Origin: Nitrosomonas sp.
GTDB lineage: Bacteria > Pseudomonadota > Gammaproteobacteria > Burkholderiales > Nitrosomonadaceae
Direction of reading: 5' to 3'
Length of the DNA stretch: 42,974 nt
Assembly: GCF_024282095.1 (NCBI RefSeq)
Contig: NZ_JAMWZS010000025.1
Location: forward strand, 1-42,974
Positions within the stretch are counted from its first letter, which is position 1. Each line of letters begins with the position of its first letter. The notes under the pieces were generated by a model, which had not been told where the DNA came from, did no database searches, and worked only from the letters and a program-made list of their open reading frames with translations. Position numbers and translations under genes: made by a program. Of this stretch, positions 10,643-20,629 are shown in pieces.

Positions 10643-11838
10643 GTGCTTATGACCTTCCCAGTAAAGATGGCCATTTCGGTCCTTATGGAGGCATTTTTGT
10701 TGCTGAAACATTAATTTCTGCACTGGAAGATTTACGAAAACAGTATGAATATTATAGTAACGATCCCGATTTTCAGGCAGAGTTTGCTTATGAATTAAAG
10801 CATTATGTGGGACGTCCCAGTCCGATCTATCATGCCAAAAGATGGTCTGAACATTTGGGCGGCGCCCAGATATTGTTGAAGCGTGAGGATTTGAATCATA
10901 CTGGTGCGCATAAAATAAATAATACGATCGGGCAGGCGCTGCTTGCACGGCGCATGGGTAAAAAACGTGTCATTGCAGAAACTGGTGCGGGCCAGCATGG
11001 TGTAGCCAGCGCTACGGTAGCCGCACGCTATGGTATGGAATGCGTTGTTTATATGGGCTCTGAAGATGTGAGACGCCAGGCCACCAATGTCTACCGCATG
11101 AAGCTTTTGGGGGCGACTGTCGTGCCGGTGGAATCGGGATCCCGAACATTAAAAGATGCACTGAACGAAGCGATGCGTGACTGGGTTACCAATGTTGAAA
11201 ACACTTTTTATATCATTGGCACCGTTGCCGGACCGCACCCATATCCCATGATGGTGCGGGATTTTCAGGCGATCATTGGGAATGAAGCCAAAGTGCAAAT
11301 GCAAGAAGATTTTAGTCGACAACCGGATGCGCTGATTGCCTGTGTCGGTGGCGGATCCAATGCAATCGGCTTATTCTATCCGTATATTGATGACGTCAAC
11401 GTTCGGTTGATTGGCGTGGAAGCGGCGGGAAAAGGCATTGATACAAATCAACACGCGGCGACCTTGTCGACGGGAAGACCTGGTGTTTTACACGGAAACC
11501 GCACCTACCTTATCCAGGATGAGAATGGTCAGATTATTGAGACACATTCAATTTCAGCCGGTCTTGATTATCCCGGGGTAGGGCCCGAGCATGCCTGGCT
11601 TAAAGATTGTGGGCGTGCTGAATATGTTGCGATCACTGATGATGAAGCATTAGAGGCATTCCATACACTGTGTCGCTATGAAGGTATCATGCCGGCGTTA
11701 GAATCAAGTCATGCACTGGCTTATGCTGCCAAATATGCACCGACATTGCCTAAAGATAAATTGCTGCTGGTTAATCTGTCCGGTCGGGGTGATAAGGATA
11801 TGGCTACTGTTGCGCAAATGTCCGGCTTAACCCTTTAG
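10639..11838 (+). CDS. trpB: tryptophan synthase beta subunit
   Basis: TrpB condenses indole with serine using PLP. The 399 residues include the PLP lysine Lys92 in HTGAHKINN, the phosphate-binding GGGSNAIG and the C-terminal SGRGDKD. The GTG start at 10639 lies inside the last codon and stop of trpF (overlap GTGA), with AAGGAG 13 nt upstream. It forms a complex with TrpA, whose gene follows within about 130 bp. Confidence 0.98.
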   Translation: MSAYDLPSKDGHFGPYGGIFVAETLISALEDLRKQYEYYSNDPDFQAEFAYELKHYVGRPSPIYHAKRWSEHLGGAQILLKREDLNHTGAHKINNTIGQALLARRMGKKRVIAETGAGQHGVASATVAARYGMECVVYMGSEDVRRQATNVYRMKLLGATVVPVESGSRTLKDALNEAMRDWVTNVENTFYIIGTVAGPHPYPMMVRDFQAIIGNEAKVQMQEDFSRQPDALIACVGGGSNAIGLFYPYIDDVNVRLIGVEAAGKGIDTNQHAATLSTGRPGVLHGNRTYLIQDENGQIIETHSISAGLDYPGVGPEHAWLKDCGRAEYVAITDDEALEAFHTLCRYEGIMPALESSHALAYAAKYAPTLPKDKLLLVNLSGRGDKDMATVAQMSGLTL

Positions 11839-11968
11839 TAGCCTAACAAATAAAAGTGCTATTTATATTTAATTTCCTGAAAAGAATTGAGATCGGATTG
11901 AGCAGATGAGCCTAGATAGTATTAAGAATTTACTGAATTTTTTTAGTGGGCAAGATGATGCTAAAAAA

Positions 11969-12793
11969 ATGAATCGTATTGCCAAGACATTCGCCGCATT
12001 AAAAAAACAAAATCGCAAGGCGCTCATACCATTTATTACGGCGGGTGATCCTAATCCGGGAATCACCGTACAACTGATGCACCGGCTTGTACAATCGGGC
12101 GCTGATATTCTTGAGCTGGGCGTGCCTTTTTCAGATCCGATGGCAGACGGGCCAACGATACAGAGATCTTCAGAGCGCGCCTTGAAACATCACGTCAGCC
12201 TGAATGATGTATTTGGTATGGTGGCGGAATTCAGGAAAATAGACACGAACACTCCCGTGGTTCTGATGGGCTATGCAAATCCTGTTGAAGCAATGGGTTA
12301 TGCAGCGTTTGCAATCAAAGCGAAAGAATGTGGCGTCGATGGTGTTTTAATCGTTGATTACCCGCCTGAAGAATCAGGCGAGTGGGTCCAATGTCTGGAT
12401 CAACAGGAGATTGATGCAATCTTTTTGCTGTCTCCCACAACGCCTCAACAGCGTATTGAGCAAGTGGCGAAAATGGCCAAAGGCTATATTTATTATGTTT
12501 CGTTAAAAGGAGTAACGGGCGCATCACATCTTGATCTTCAGGAGGTGAGTGCGATGTTGGCGCAGCTGCGTAATTATATTTCATTACCGATTGGTGTCGG
12601 ATTCGGTATTCGTGATGGCGCAACTGCCAAAGCAGTGGCGGGCTTGGCGGATGCGGTGGTGGTCGGCAGCCGGATCATTGAGGAAATTGAGAAATCTTCT
12701 GATGCAGAACTGCTCGATAATGTTGGAAACTTGCTGAACTCGCTACGTAAAGCTATCGATGACAACGAAAATAATACTCAACCCACAGTTTAG
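11969..12793 (+). CDS. trpA: tryptophan synthase alpha subunit
   Basis: TrpA releases indole from indole-3-glycerol phosphate and channels it to TrpB. From the ATG at 11969 the product is 274 residues, begins NRIAKTFAALKKQNRKALIP as family members do, and has the catalytic Glu and Asp in ILELGVPFSDPMADGP, plus GVTGAS and GFGIRDG near the phosphate site. The frame stays open to an ATG at 11906, which would add 21 residues with no family counterpart. Neither start has a strong ribosome site, so the start is uncertain while the gene is not. accD follows 12 bp after the stop. Confidence 0.96.
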   Translation: MNRIAKTFAALKKQNRKALIPFITAGDPNPGITVQLMHRLVQSGADILELGVPFSDPMADGPTIQRSSERALKHHVSLNDVFGMVAEFRKIDTNTPVVLMGYANPVEAMGYAAFAIKAKECGVDGVLIVDYPPEESGEWVQCLDQQEIDAIFLLSPTTPQQRIEQVAKMAKGYIYYVSLKGVTGASHLDLQEVSAMLAQLRNYISLPIGVGFGIRDGATAKAVAGLADAVVVGSRIIEEIEKSSDAELLDNVGNLLNSLRKAIDDNENNTQPTV

Positions 12794-12805
12794 GAAACGA
12801 CACTT

Positions 12806-13675
12806 ATGAGTTGGTTTCAGAATATCATTCCGCCAAAAATTAAAAGAAAAGAAGCCGGTGAAAAGAAAATAGTGCCGGAAGGTTTGTGGAGTAAATGCAG
12901 CACCTGTGAAGCTGTTTTATATTACACGGATTTGGCCAAGAACCTGAATGTCTGCCCGAAATGTGATTTTCATAATCGCATTTCTGCAAGAAACCGCCTT
13001 GATCAATTGCTTGATCCCAAAGATCGACGTGAGATTGGTGCCGAAGTGATTGCCACCGATGCGTTGAAATTCAAAGATAGCAAGCGCTACGTGGATCGCT
13101 TGACGCAAGCAAAAGAAAGTACTGATGAAAGTGATTCTTTGGTGGTCATGCAAGGAACTATCAAAACCATTCCCGTCGTTGCTGCCGTGTTTGAATTTGG
13201 TTTTATGGGCGGTTCCATGGGTTCTGTGGTGGGCGAGCGTTTTATACGTGGCGTTAGAACCTGTATTGATCACCATTTGCCTTTCATTTGCTTTAGTGCC
13301 AGCGGTGGTGCACGCATGCAGGAAGGTTTGTTTTCACTGATGCAAATGGCTAAAACAACCGCTGCTTTGACACGATTAAGCCATAACAAATTGCCTTTTA
13401 TATCCGTCCTGACCGATCCTACCATGGGGGGGGTTTCAGCAAGCTTTGCCTTTATTGGTGACGTAGTCATTGCGGAGCCCGGCGCACTGATTGGCTTTGC
13501 CGGTCCACGCGTTATTGAGCAAACAGTCCGGCAAACGCTTCCGGAAGGTTTTCAGCGCGCTGAATTTCTATTGCAGCATGGCGCGATCGATATGATCGTA
13601 GATCGACGGCAAATGCGCGATAAAATCGTCAATCTTTGTACGCAATTGATGCGTATCCCTGCACCTGTATCTTAG
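12806..13675 (+). CDS. accD: acetyl-CoA carboxylase carboxyltransferase subunit beta
   Basis: AccD with AccA transfers carboxyl from biotin to acetyl-CoA, the first step of fatty acid synthesis. The 289 residues begin with the zinc ribbon whose four cysteines are Cys31, Cys34, Cys50 and Cys53 (CSTC and CPKC), followed by the crotonase-fold acyl-CoA site ([35 protein letters not shown]). AGGA lies 10 nt before the ATG. The trpA-accD-folC order is conserved in proteobacteria. Confidence 0.98.
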   Translation: MSWFQNIIPPKIKRKEAGEKKIVPEGLWSKCSTCEAVLYYTDLAKNLNVCPKCDFHNRISARNRLDQLLDPKDRREIGAEVIATDALKFKDSKRYVDRLTQAKESTDESDSLVVMQGTIKTIPVVAAVFEFGFMGGSMGSVVGERFIRGVRTCIDHHLPFICFSASGGARMQEGLFSLMQMAKTTAALTRLSHNKLPFISVLTDPTMGGVSASFAFIGDVVIAEPGALIGFAGPRVIEQTVRQTLPEGFQRAEFLLQHGAIDMIVDRRQMRDKIVNLCTQLMRIPAPVS

Positions 13676-13734
13676 TTCCGATATTAAAACCTAACATTTT
13701 TTACCATTTATCAACGAGTAATCATTCATATTAA

Positions 13735-15030
13735 ATGGATGCTCCAAGTAGACAGTCTGACTCGCTCGCTGATTGGTTGACTTATCTTGAAGCGCTTCAC
13801 CCAAAAACCATTGAAATGGGATTGGAGCGTGTAAATCAGGTTCGATTGGCACTTGGACTAATGCCCGGATTTCCGATCATCATGGTGGGTGGTACCAATG
13901 GTAAGGGTTCGGTTTGCACAATGCTGGAATCGATACTCCATTGTGCCGGCTATACAGTAGGTTGTTATACTTCACCGCATTTGCTGCGCTATAACGAGCG
14001 CATCCGGATTGATAAGAAAGAAATTGACGATGAAACACTCTGTCACTCATTTGAGCGAATAGATGCTGCCAGGAAAGGTTGTCATACGTCATTAACTTTT
14101 TTTGAATTCGGTACATTGGTTGCTGTGGATTTGTTTGTTCAGGCGCGTGTTGATGTAGCGATTCTGGAAGTTGGCCTGGGTGGTCGCCTCGATGCTGTGA
14201 ATATATTTGATGCTGATTGTGCAATTTTGACCAGCATTGATCTTGATCATATGGATTATCTCGGCGATACACGGGAAAAAATAGGCTTTGAGAAAGCAGC
14301 GATTTTTAGAAAGGATAAACCGGCGATTTGTGCGGAAATTGATTTGCCGGATTCCGTTCATCAGCAGATAGAGAATACCGGTGCCAACTTTCTTCAATTG
14401 ACTAAACAATTTGGTTTCTCAAAAAAAGATGCGCAGTGGGATTTCTGGGGGCCGAAGGGGTGGCGATATTCTTTACCTTTTCCCGCTTTACGCGGTGAAA
14501 AGCAATTGCAAAATGCGAGTACCTGCCTGACCGCATTGGATACACTGCATGAGCTACTGCCTGTCAGCATGAAGGATGTTCGCCAAGGTTTAATTGAAGC
14601 GGTTATACCTGGCAGATTTCAGATGGTTTCAACGCAACCGATGATCATTCTGGATGTGGCACATAATCCCAGTGCGGCTTCCGTTTTGTCTAAAAATTTG
14701 GCCGCTACGAAACCGATGGGACGAACTTATGCGGTATTTGCCATGCTGCAAGATAAAGATATTTATGGTGTTATTCAGCAATTAAAAAATGATATTGATT
14801 GCTGGTTGGTAGCAACGATCCATTCTTCACGTGCTGCTACAGCAGATTATTTAATCAATGAGCTTCATAAAGCGGGTATTTCAAGTGATGAGCAGCGCGT
14901 TCATCAATTTCAGGACTGTGTGGCGGCGTTTGTTTTTGCCTGTGAACAAGCGACTAAAAATGATAGAATTTGCGTATTTGGATCTTTCTATACGGTGAGT
15001 GACGTGTTGCGCTATGTGAACACGCTTTGA
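13735..15030 (+). CDS. folC: bifunctional dihydrofolate synthase / folylpolyglutamate synthase
   Basis: FolC adds glutamate to dihydropteroate and then extends the polyglutamate tail of folates, an ATP-dependent Mur-ligase-type reaction. The 431 residues show the P-loop GGTNGKGSV (52-60), YTSPHLLRYNERIRI, and LEVGLGGRLDAVN, and the C-terminal domain has ILDVAHNPSAA. The ATG at 13735 has no clear ribosome site. It lies 59 bp after accD and 24 bp before the SPOR gene. Confidence 0.97.
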   Translation: MDAPSRQSDSLADWLTYLEALHPKTIEMGLERVNQVRLALGLMPGFPIIMVGGTNGKGSVCTMLESILHCAGYTVGCYTSPHLLRYNERIRIDKKEIDDETLCHSFERIDAARKGCHTSLTFFEFGTLVAVDLFVQARVDVAILEVGLGGRLDAVNIFDADCAILTSIDLDHMDYLGDTREKIGFEKAAIFRKDKPAICAEIDLPDSVHQQIENTGANFLQLTKQFGFSKKDAQWDFWGPKGWRYSLPFPALRGEKQLQNASTCLTALDTLHELLPVSMKDVRQGLIEAVIPGRFQMVSTQPMIILDVAHNPSAASVLSKNLAATKPMGRTYAVFAMLQDKDIYGVIQQLKNDIDCWLVATIHSSRAATADYLINELHKAGISSDEQRVHQFQDCVAAFVFACEQATKNDRICVFGSFYTVSDVLRYVNTL

Positions 15031-15054
15031 GTAAGCGATAATCGGATATTTCAA

Positions 15055-15768
15055 ATGACTAAAAATATCAGCGAAGAAGAACTGTTACTAAGAAAACGAG
15101 CCAGAAGACGCTTGGTTGGTGCAATTGTTTTAGTAATCTTCTCTGTAATTGTGCTGCCAATCATCTTTGATGAGCCTAAACCTGAAAATGAGCAGCATGA
15201 AATTGCGATTAATTTACCGACACCGAGTAAAAGTGCCAGAACGAATGCTGCATTGCCACCAAAAGAAGAGTTAACCGGGCGTGAAACATCCGAGTTTGAT
15301 TCTTCATCTGAATTACAAGATAAATCTAAAATTAACCAACCGGACTTTGAAGAAGCAACAGAATTGTTGGGCGTGCGAAAACGTATCCCGATTCCAGGTA
15401 TTAAGCCGAAGATTGATAGCAGGCATTTAGCTGAAACTAAAAGTGCACCTGTGGCGGCTGCAAGCACTGTAAATGCTGCGAGCAATGCAAGCACAAGTAC
15501 TGCAACCGGTGCCAGCACAACAGCAACTGCAGATGTATCAAAAGGGTTTGTGATACAGCTTGGTGCATTTTCTGATCAATTGAAAGCTAAGCAACAGGTT
15601 GAGAATCTGGTATTCAATGGATTCAAAGCATATACCGAAACACTTAAAACCGGGAGTGCTGAAGTGACGCGTGTACGAATTGGATCATTTACGACGCGTA
15701 ATACAGCTGAAAGTGAATTAAAAAAGTTAAAAAAACTTGGATTTGATGGTGTTATCACTTCCAAATAG
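15055..15768 (+). CDS. SPOR-domain inner-membrane protein (DedD-like)
   Basis: A 237-residue bitopic protein: a short basic cytoplasmic start (RKRARRR), a membrane segment at about 19-38 (LVGAIVLVIFSVIVLPIIFD), a low-complexity Ala/Ser/Thr-rich periplasmic linker around 130-160, and a C-terminal SPOR domain (FVIQLGAFSDQLKAKQQVEN... to the end). SPOR domains bind denuded septal glycan strands, and the E. coli DedD in the same folC-dedD-cvpA-purF context helps cell constriction. The position makes DedD the best name, but the linker is not conserved enough to be certain. Confidence 0.88.
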   Translation: MTKNISEEELLLRKRARRRLVGAIVLVIFSVIVLPIIFDEPKPENEQHEIAINLPTPSKSARTNAALPPKEELTGRETSEFDSSSELQDKSKINQPDFEEATELLGVRKRIPIPGIKPKIDSRHLAETKSAPVAAASTVNAASNASTSTATGASTTATADVSKGFVIQLGAFSDQLKAKQQVENLVFNGFKAYTETLKTGSAEVTRVRIGSFTTRNTAESELKKLKKLGFDGVITSK

Positions 15769-15785
15769 ATGTTGCTCATTAAATA

Positions 15786-16283
15786 ATGACTGTTTTTGAT
15801 TACATCATTTTCGGAATTTTTCTTGTATCGATTGTTTTAAGTATTATCAGAGGATTTGTTCGAGAAACACTATCTGTAGCAGGTTGGATAGTGGCGTTCA
15901 TAGTTGCCGGAGCCTACGCTTCTTATTTTGAGCAATTTCTTCCTGCTGAAATCGCTGAGGAGACATTAAGATTCTCACTTGCATTTGTTTTGGCATTTCT
16001 TTCGGTATTGCTTGTAACGGCCTTGATAACAATGTTGTTGTCCGCATTGATTAAAGGCATCGGACTGGGATTTATAGATCGGTTACTGGGTTCTGTATTT
16101 GGTTTCTTAAGGGCGTTGATTATTGTAACGGTAATAGTTTTACTGGCGGGACTCACGACTATTCCCAATCAAGTTTTCTGGCAACAAGCTGTTTTAAGCC
16201 GACCCCTGGAAACGATAGCAATGGAGGTTTTACCCTGGTTACCTAACGAGTTATCAAAGCGTATTAGTTATGAGAGAAAATAA
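15786..16283 (+). CDS. cvpA: CvpA family membrane protein
   Basis: A 165-residue membrane protein with four hydrophobic segments and the family start FDYIIFGIFLVSIVLSIIRG followed by RETLSVAGWIVAF, and LGSVFGFLRAL near the third segment. CvpA is named for colicin V production in E. coli, is linked to bile and envelope stress in enterics, and is nearly always found just before purF, as here. It begins 17 bp after the SPOR gene. Confidence 0.95.
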   Translation: MTVFDYIIFGIFLVSIVLSIIRGFVRETLSVAGWIVAFIVAGAYASYFEQFLPAEIAEETLRFSLAFVLAFLSVLLVTALITMLLSALIKGIGLGFIDRLLGSVFGFLRALIIVTVIVLLAGLTTIPNQVFWQQAVLSRPLETIAMEVLPWLPNELSKRISYERK

Positions 16284-16424
16284 AATTCTCAATATCATTA
16301 ACTATTAGAAAATTTTAAATATATTTGCTTGTAGTGTATTGTTTTCTATAAAGCGTTTTTATTTTTGTCTTGGATTTTATTCTGAGTCTTAGGCTGAAGA
16401 GAGCAAAATTTACGGAGTATTTCT

Positions 16425-17945
16425 ATGTGTGGAATTCTCGGCATCGTTGCACAATCACCAGCTAATCAATTGCTTTATGATGGCCTGCTAATGCTGCAAC
16501 ATCGCGGGCAGGATGCGAGCGGTATAGTAACCGCACAAGGTAGTACTTTTCACATGCATAAAGGGTGCGGTTTGGTGCGTGATGTGTTTCGCACAAGAAA
16601 TATGCGAGCACTTGCCGGCAATATGGGCATCGGCCATGTTCGTTATCCTACCGCAGGTTCAGCAAGTTCTTCCGCGGAGGCGCAGCCTTTTTATGTGAAT
16701 TCACCGTTTGGTATTGTATTAGCTCACAATGGAAATCTAACGAATGCTGAGCAACTGAGTCAAGAGTTGTTCAGGACTGATCTGAGGCATGTCAATACCA
16801 ATTCAGATTCTGAAGTATTGTTGAATGTTCTTGCGCATGAATTACAGGCGAGTGCTCGTAACTACCAGCTTGATCCTGAGACGATTTTTTCTGCTGTGGC
16901 CGGTGTGCATAAACGGTGCAGAGGCGCTTACTCTGTGATAGCGATGATTGCCGGTTATGGGTTACTGGCTTTTCGTGATCCTTATGGAATACGGCCTTTA
17001 GTATTCGGTAGTATTCAAAATGAGTTGGGTGATGAATATTTAATTGCTTCAGAAAGTGTCGCTCTGGATACATTAGGTTTCAAGCTTATTCGTGATGTGG
17101 CGCCTGGCGAGGCAATTTTTATTGACGAAGCGGGCAATTTCTACAGTAAGCAATGCGCAACAGAATATTCGCTGAATCCTTGTATTTTTGAATACGTATA
17201 TCTGGCCCGACCTGATTCAGTCATCGACGGTATTTCTGTATATGAAACGCGATTGAATATGGGGGAACATCTCGCTGAAAAGATTAAGCGATCAATGCAT
17301 CACCTCGATATCGATGTCGTTATTCCAATACCGGATTCAAGTCGCCCCAGCGCCTTACAACTTGCTAATCGATTAGGCGTTAATTTTCGTGAAGGCTTTG
17401 TCAAAAATCGTTATGTCGGTCGCACCTTCATTATGCCGGGTCAACAACAACGACGTAAATCGGTACGGCAAAAATTAAACGCGATGAGCATTGAGTTTCG
17501 TGGTAAAAACGTATTACTGGTTGACGATTCAATCGTACGAGGTACTACCAGCCGGGAAATTGTCCAGATGGCCCGTGAAGCAGGCGCAAATAAAATTTAT
17601 TTTGCTTCCGCGGCACCGCCCGTTAGGTATCCTAATGTGTATGGTATCGATATGCCCACACGTCAGGAATTGATTGCAACAGACCGTAATACCGAGGAAA
17701 TTTGTAGTGAAATTGACGCGGATTACCTTGTTTTTCAAGACCTAGATGCACTTAATCACGCTGTTTCAAAAGTGTCACCATCTATCAAAAGTTTCGAAAC
17801 CTCTTGTTTCGATGGAAATTACATTACCGGTGATGTGACCTCTGAATACTTACGCGCCATTGAGTTACAACGCAATACGCACTCTTCCTTAGCGCAATCC
17901 AGATCTAATACGCAACTTGATTTAAGTTTGGTTATTTCTGATTAA
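16425..17945 (+). CDS. purF: amidophosphoribosyltransferase
   Basis: PurF makes 5-phosphoribosylamine from PRPP and glutamine, the first committed step of purine synthesis. The 506 residues start MCGILGIV with the glutaminase nucleophile Cys2 directly after the initiator, so there is no propeptide, as in the E. coli type. The PRPP loop [14 protein letters not shown] is at 363-376. ACGGAG lies 7 nt upstream of the ATG. The 141-bp AT-rich gap before it could carry a promoter. purL, another step of the pathway, is 15 kb away in this window. Confidence 0.98.
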   Translation: MCGILGIVAQSPANQLLYDGLLMLQHRGQDASGIVTAQGSTFHMHKGCGLVRDVFRTRNMRALAGNMGIGHVRYPTAGSASSSAEAQPFYVNSPFGIVLAHNGNLTNAEQLSQELFRTDLRHVNTNSDSEVLLNVLAHELQASARNYQLDPETIFSAVAGVHKRCRGAYSVIAMIAGYGLLAFRDPYGIRPLVFGSIQNELGDEYLIASESVALDTLGFKLIRDVAPGEAIFIDEAGNFYSKQCATEYSLNPCIFEYVYLARPDSVIDGISVYETRLNMGEHLAEKIKRSMHHLDIDVVIPIPDSSRPSALQLANRLGVNFREGFVKNRYVGRTFIMPGQQQRRKSVRQKLNAMSIEFRGKNVLLVDDSIVRGTTSREIVQMAREAGANKIYFASAAPPVRYPNVYGIDMPTRQELIATDRNTEEICSEIDADYLVFQDLDALNHAVSKVSPSIKSFETSCFDGNYITGDVTSEYLRAIELQRNTHSSLAQSRSNTQLDLSLVISD

Positions 17946-18035
17946 TTTCGGCCGGAAACAATCTGATTGGTAATAATGAAATAGCACAAGCTTTCACAAT
18001 TCAAAAATTTTAGTTATCGCTGAGACCTCATCAAT

Positions 18036-19211
18036 ATGTCAGATCATCTGCAGCCAGAAACCCTTGCACTTCATACCGGTATTCATCGTAGTCAATTTAA
18101 TGAGCATTCTGAGGCGATGTATTTAACTTCAAGCTTTGTGTTTGATAGTGCCGCCCAGGCAGCCGCTCGTTTTTCTGGAAATGAACCCGGTAATATCTAT
18201 TCCCGATTTACTAATCCAACGGTGACAGCATTTGAAGAGCGACTTGCCGTATTTGAAGGAGCGGAAACATGTATAGCGACTGCTTCCGGTATGTCGGCAA
18301 TACTTGCTTGCATCATGGGATTGTTGTCTGCGGGCGATCATATTGTAGCTTCCCGTAGTTTATTCGGTGCGACGGTAAATTTATTCAATAACATATTAAA
18401 GAAATTTAATATTGAGACAACATTTGTGTCGGCTACCGATGCTAATTCATGGGAAGCCGCCATAAGACCAAACACTAAGCTTTTCTTTCTGGAAACACCT
18501 TCCAATCCATTGACGGAAATTTCCGATATTGCCGAATTATCAAAAATTGCCAAGAAAGCAAATAGTTGGTTAGTCGTGGATAATTGTTTCTGTACACCCG
18601 TCCTGCAGAAACCGCTCGAACTGGGGGCTGATATTGTCATTCATTCCGCGACCAAATATCTCGATGGACAGGGCAGGGTATTGGGAGGAGCTGTGCTGGG
18701 TAATAAGGACTTATTGATGGATGGCGGTATATATGGATTTTTGCGTACAGCGGGGCCAACACTGAGCGCGTTTAATGCCTGGGTCATACTGAAAGGTCTC
18801 GAAACACTTAAAATACGTGTGGAGACACATTCGGCCCACGCGTTGCAAATGGCTCAGTGGCTTGAATCCCAACCGAATGTGACGCGCGTATTTTACCCGG
18901 GTTTGATTTCGCATCCGCAATATGAATTGGCAAAACGTCAACAGAAATCAGGCGGAGGAATCGTTACGTTTGAAGTGAAGGGTGGTAAAGACGCGGCGTG
19001 GCGCGTTATCGATTCTACCCGTTTGATTTCGATAACTGCCAATCTGGGTGATGCTAAAAGTACATTGACCCATCCCGCAACAACAACCCATGCGCGTATC
19101 AGTCAAGAAGCACGGGATGCTGCGGGTATATCCGATGGATTGTTACGCATTGCGGTAGGGTTAGAGGCGGTGCAAGATCTTCAAGCTGATTTGGCACGCG
19201 GGCTATCGTAA
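18036..19211 (+). CDS. metZ: O-succinylhomoserine sulfhydrylase
   Basis: MetZ is a PLP enzyme that forms homocysteine directly from O-succinylhomoserine and sulfide, bypassing cystathionine. The 391 residues have the PLP lysine Lys207 in IHSATKYLDGQGR and the cofactor region TASGMSAIL and YSRFTNPT of the Cys/Met metabolism family. The purF-metZ adjacency is typical of beta- and pseudomonad proteobacteria and favours MetZ over cystathionine gamma-synthase. It ends just before the repeat element at 19227. Confidence 0.95.
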   Translation: MSDHLQPETLALHTGIHRSQFNEHSEAMYLTSSFVFDSAAQAAARFSGNEPGNIYSRFTNPTVTAFEERLAVFEGAETCIATASGMSAILACIMGLLSAGDHIVASRSLFGATVNLFNNILKKFNIETTFVSATDANSWEAAIRPNTKLFFLETPSNPLTEISDIAELSKIAKKANSWLVVDNCFCTPVLQKPLELGADIVIHSATKYLDGQGRVLGGAVLGNKDLLMDGGIYGFLRTAGPTLSAFNAWVILKGLETLKIRVETHSAHALQMAQWLESQPNVTRVFYPGLISHPQYELAKRQQKSGGGIVTFEVKGGKDAAWRVIDSTRLISITANLGDAKSTLTHPATTTHARISQEARDAAGISDGLLRIAVGLEAVQDLQADLARGLS

Positions 19212-19226
19212 CCTTGAATCCTTCTT

Positions 19227-19351
19227 GTTGAAAAACATTTCCGCAGCAGCCGATGCCACGCAAAAACAGGCGAGAAAGCGCATTATGCGTGATAAATGAG
19301 CATTCTGAGCCTGTTCTTAACACGTAGCGGCAACGCAGATAGTTTTTCAAC
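19227..19351. repeat. 125-bp nested inverted-repeat element, copy A
   Basis: The element is bounded by perfect 10-bp inverted ends, GTTGAAAAAC (19227-19236) and GTTTTTCAAC (19342-19351). Inside are a second inverted pair, AACAGGC (19265-19271) and GCCTGTT (19309-19315), and a small palindrome CGCATTATGCG (19279-19289), so it can fold into a long imperfect hairpin. It fills the gap between the convergent metZ and ppiB genes. A degenerate copy lies at about 42550-42655 in inverted orientation, sharing an identical 21-nt run. It may be a REP/MITE-like unit, perhaps doubling as a bidirectional terminator. Confidence 0.75.
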
Positions 19352-19359
19352 GGGTTTGG

Positions 19360-19851
19360 CTAGATAACTTCGGCTTTCTGGATGATGACATCTTCAAGTG
19401 GAACATTCTGATGGCCCGCATGATCTCCGGTTTTTACCTTCTTTATTTTATCGATCACATCCTGACCTTCAACTACTTTTCCAAATACACAATAGCCATA
19501 GCCTTGTGGCGATGGCGATTTGTAATTTAAAAAGCCATTGTTGGTTACATTAATGAAAAATTGTGCTGTGGCAGAGTGCACATCCGCAGTACGCGCCATT
19601 GCTATCGTATAGGCATCGTTTTTTAGCCCATTGGCAGCTTCATTTTGTATGGGTGCTTGCGCTTTCTTTTGTTTCATTCCAGGCTCAAACCCGCCGCCTT
19701 GGATCATAAAATCGTCAATAACGCGATGAAATAGCGTGTTGTCGTAAAATCCGCTGGTTACGTAGTTCAGAAAATTCTGTACGGTTTCAGGTGCTTTGTC
19801 GCTATCGAGCTCAAGTGTAATCACCCCAAAATTGGTTTGTAATCTAACCAT
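19360..19851 (-). CDS. ppiB: peptidyl-prolyl cis-trans isomerase, cytoplasmic cyclophilin
   Basis: A 163-residue cyclophilin without a signal peptide, so cytoplasmic. It starts [27 protein letters not shown] and carries the active-site stretches [16 protein letters not shown] (with the catalytic arginine) and [15 protein letters not shown]. It catalyses proline isomerisation during folding. Directly upstream on the same strand lies an exported paralogue, 30 bp away, so the two probably form one transcript. Confidence 0.96.
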   Translation of the reverse strand: MVRLQTNFGVITLELDSDKAPETVQNFLNYVTSGFYDNTLFHRVIDDFMIQGGGFEPGMKQKKAQAPIQNEAANGLKNDAYTIAMARTADVHSATAQFFINVTNNGFLNYKSPSPQGYGYCVFGKVVEGQDVIDKIKKVKTGDHAGHQNVPLEDVIIQKAEVI

Positions 19852-19881
19852 ATCAATCCTTTTATTAATTTGTGATGCTCT

Positions 19882-20478
19882 TTATTGTGAATTTTTCTCA
19901 AGTACAGGTAGTTTAATCATATCTTCTATGATTATGCTGGTTTTAGGCACATCACCTGGGAATGGACCACCGGAACCGGTTGGTATTGATGCGATTTTTT
20001 GTACGATATCAATGCCGCTGATTACTTTGCCAAATACAGTATAACCATATCCGTTTTGATTGGGGGCTTTGTAGTTAAGGAATCCGTTATTTGCAACATT
20101 GATAAAAAACTGCGCTGTTGCAGAATGTGGATCTGTTGTACGTGCCATCGCAATGGTTCCAACTTCATTCTTTAAACCGTTAGCCGCTTCATTTTGGATG
20201 GGTGATCGAGTAGGCTTTTGATTGAAAGTCGTATCAAACCCGCCGCCTTGGATCATGAAATTAGGGATTACGCGGTGAAATATCGTATTTTTATAGAATC
20301 CACTGTCAACATATTGTAAGAAATTCTCCACAGTTTTAGGCGCTTTATCCGGGTAAAGTTCGAGTACTACATTGCCAATATTTGTTTTCATCTCGATAGT
20401 TATGTTGGTTGCAGCAACATTTAAGCTGATTGAAATTAGAAATAGAAAAATCACAAACTGACGCAATTGCATGGGCAT
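19882..20478 (-). CDS. ppiA: peptidyl-prolyl cis-trans isomerase, exported cyclophilin
   Basis: The periplasmic counterpart of the next gene. I place the start at the ATG ending at 20478: AGGA lies 6 nt upstream and the product opens with a signal peptide (MPMQLRQFVIFLFLISISLNVAA, cut before TNITIEMKTN). The frame is open to 20541, but that would bury the signal peptide behind 21 polar residues. The 198-residue product shares [16 protein letters not shown] and [14 protein letters not shown] with the cytoplasmic enzyme. It should help proline isomerisation of exported proteins. Confidence 0.93.
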   Translation of the reverse strand: MPMQLRQFVIFLFLISISLNVAATNITIEMKTNIGNVVLELYPDKAPKTVENFLQYVDSGFYKNTIFHRVIPNFMIQGGGFDTTFNQKPTRSPIQNEAANGLKNEVGTIAMARTTDPHSATAQFFINVANNGFLNYKAPNQNGYGYTVFGKVISGIDIVQKIASIPTGSGGPFPGDVPKTSIIIEDMIKLPVLEKNSQ

Positions 20479-20629
20479 ATTTAGTCCTGTTGGGTGTGTA
20501 GTGGGGATGAGAGTTTCGTTCTGGCAGTATGTTATACTCATTCAGTAATTTCTAATTCAGTCTCCAGAACGTCCAGAATTTTATCAAGAAGACAAGTAGT
20601 TCTACAATTTTATCTCTATTAACCTCCTT

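Noticed and set aside
11906-11968. 21-residue N-terminal extension of TrpA
   Set aside because: No strong ribosome site and no counterpart in the family; the later ATG gives the normal length, though the longer form cannot be excluded.
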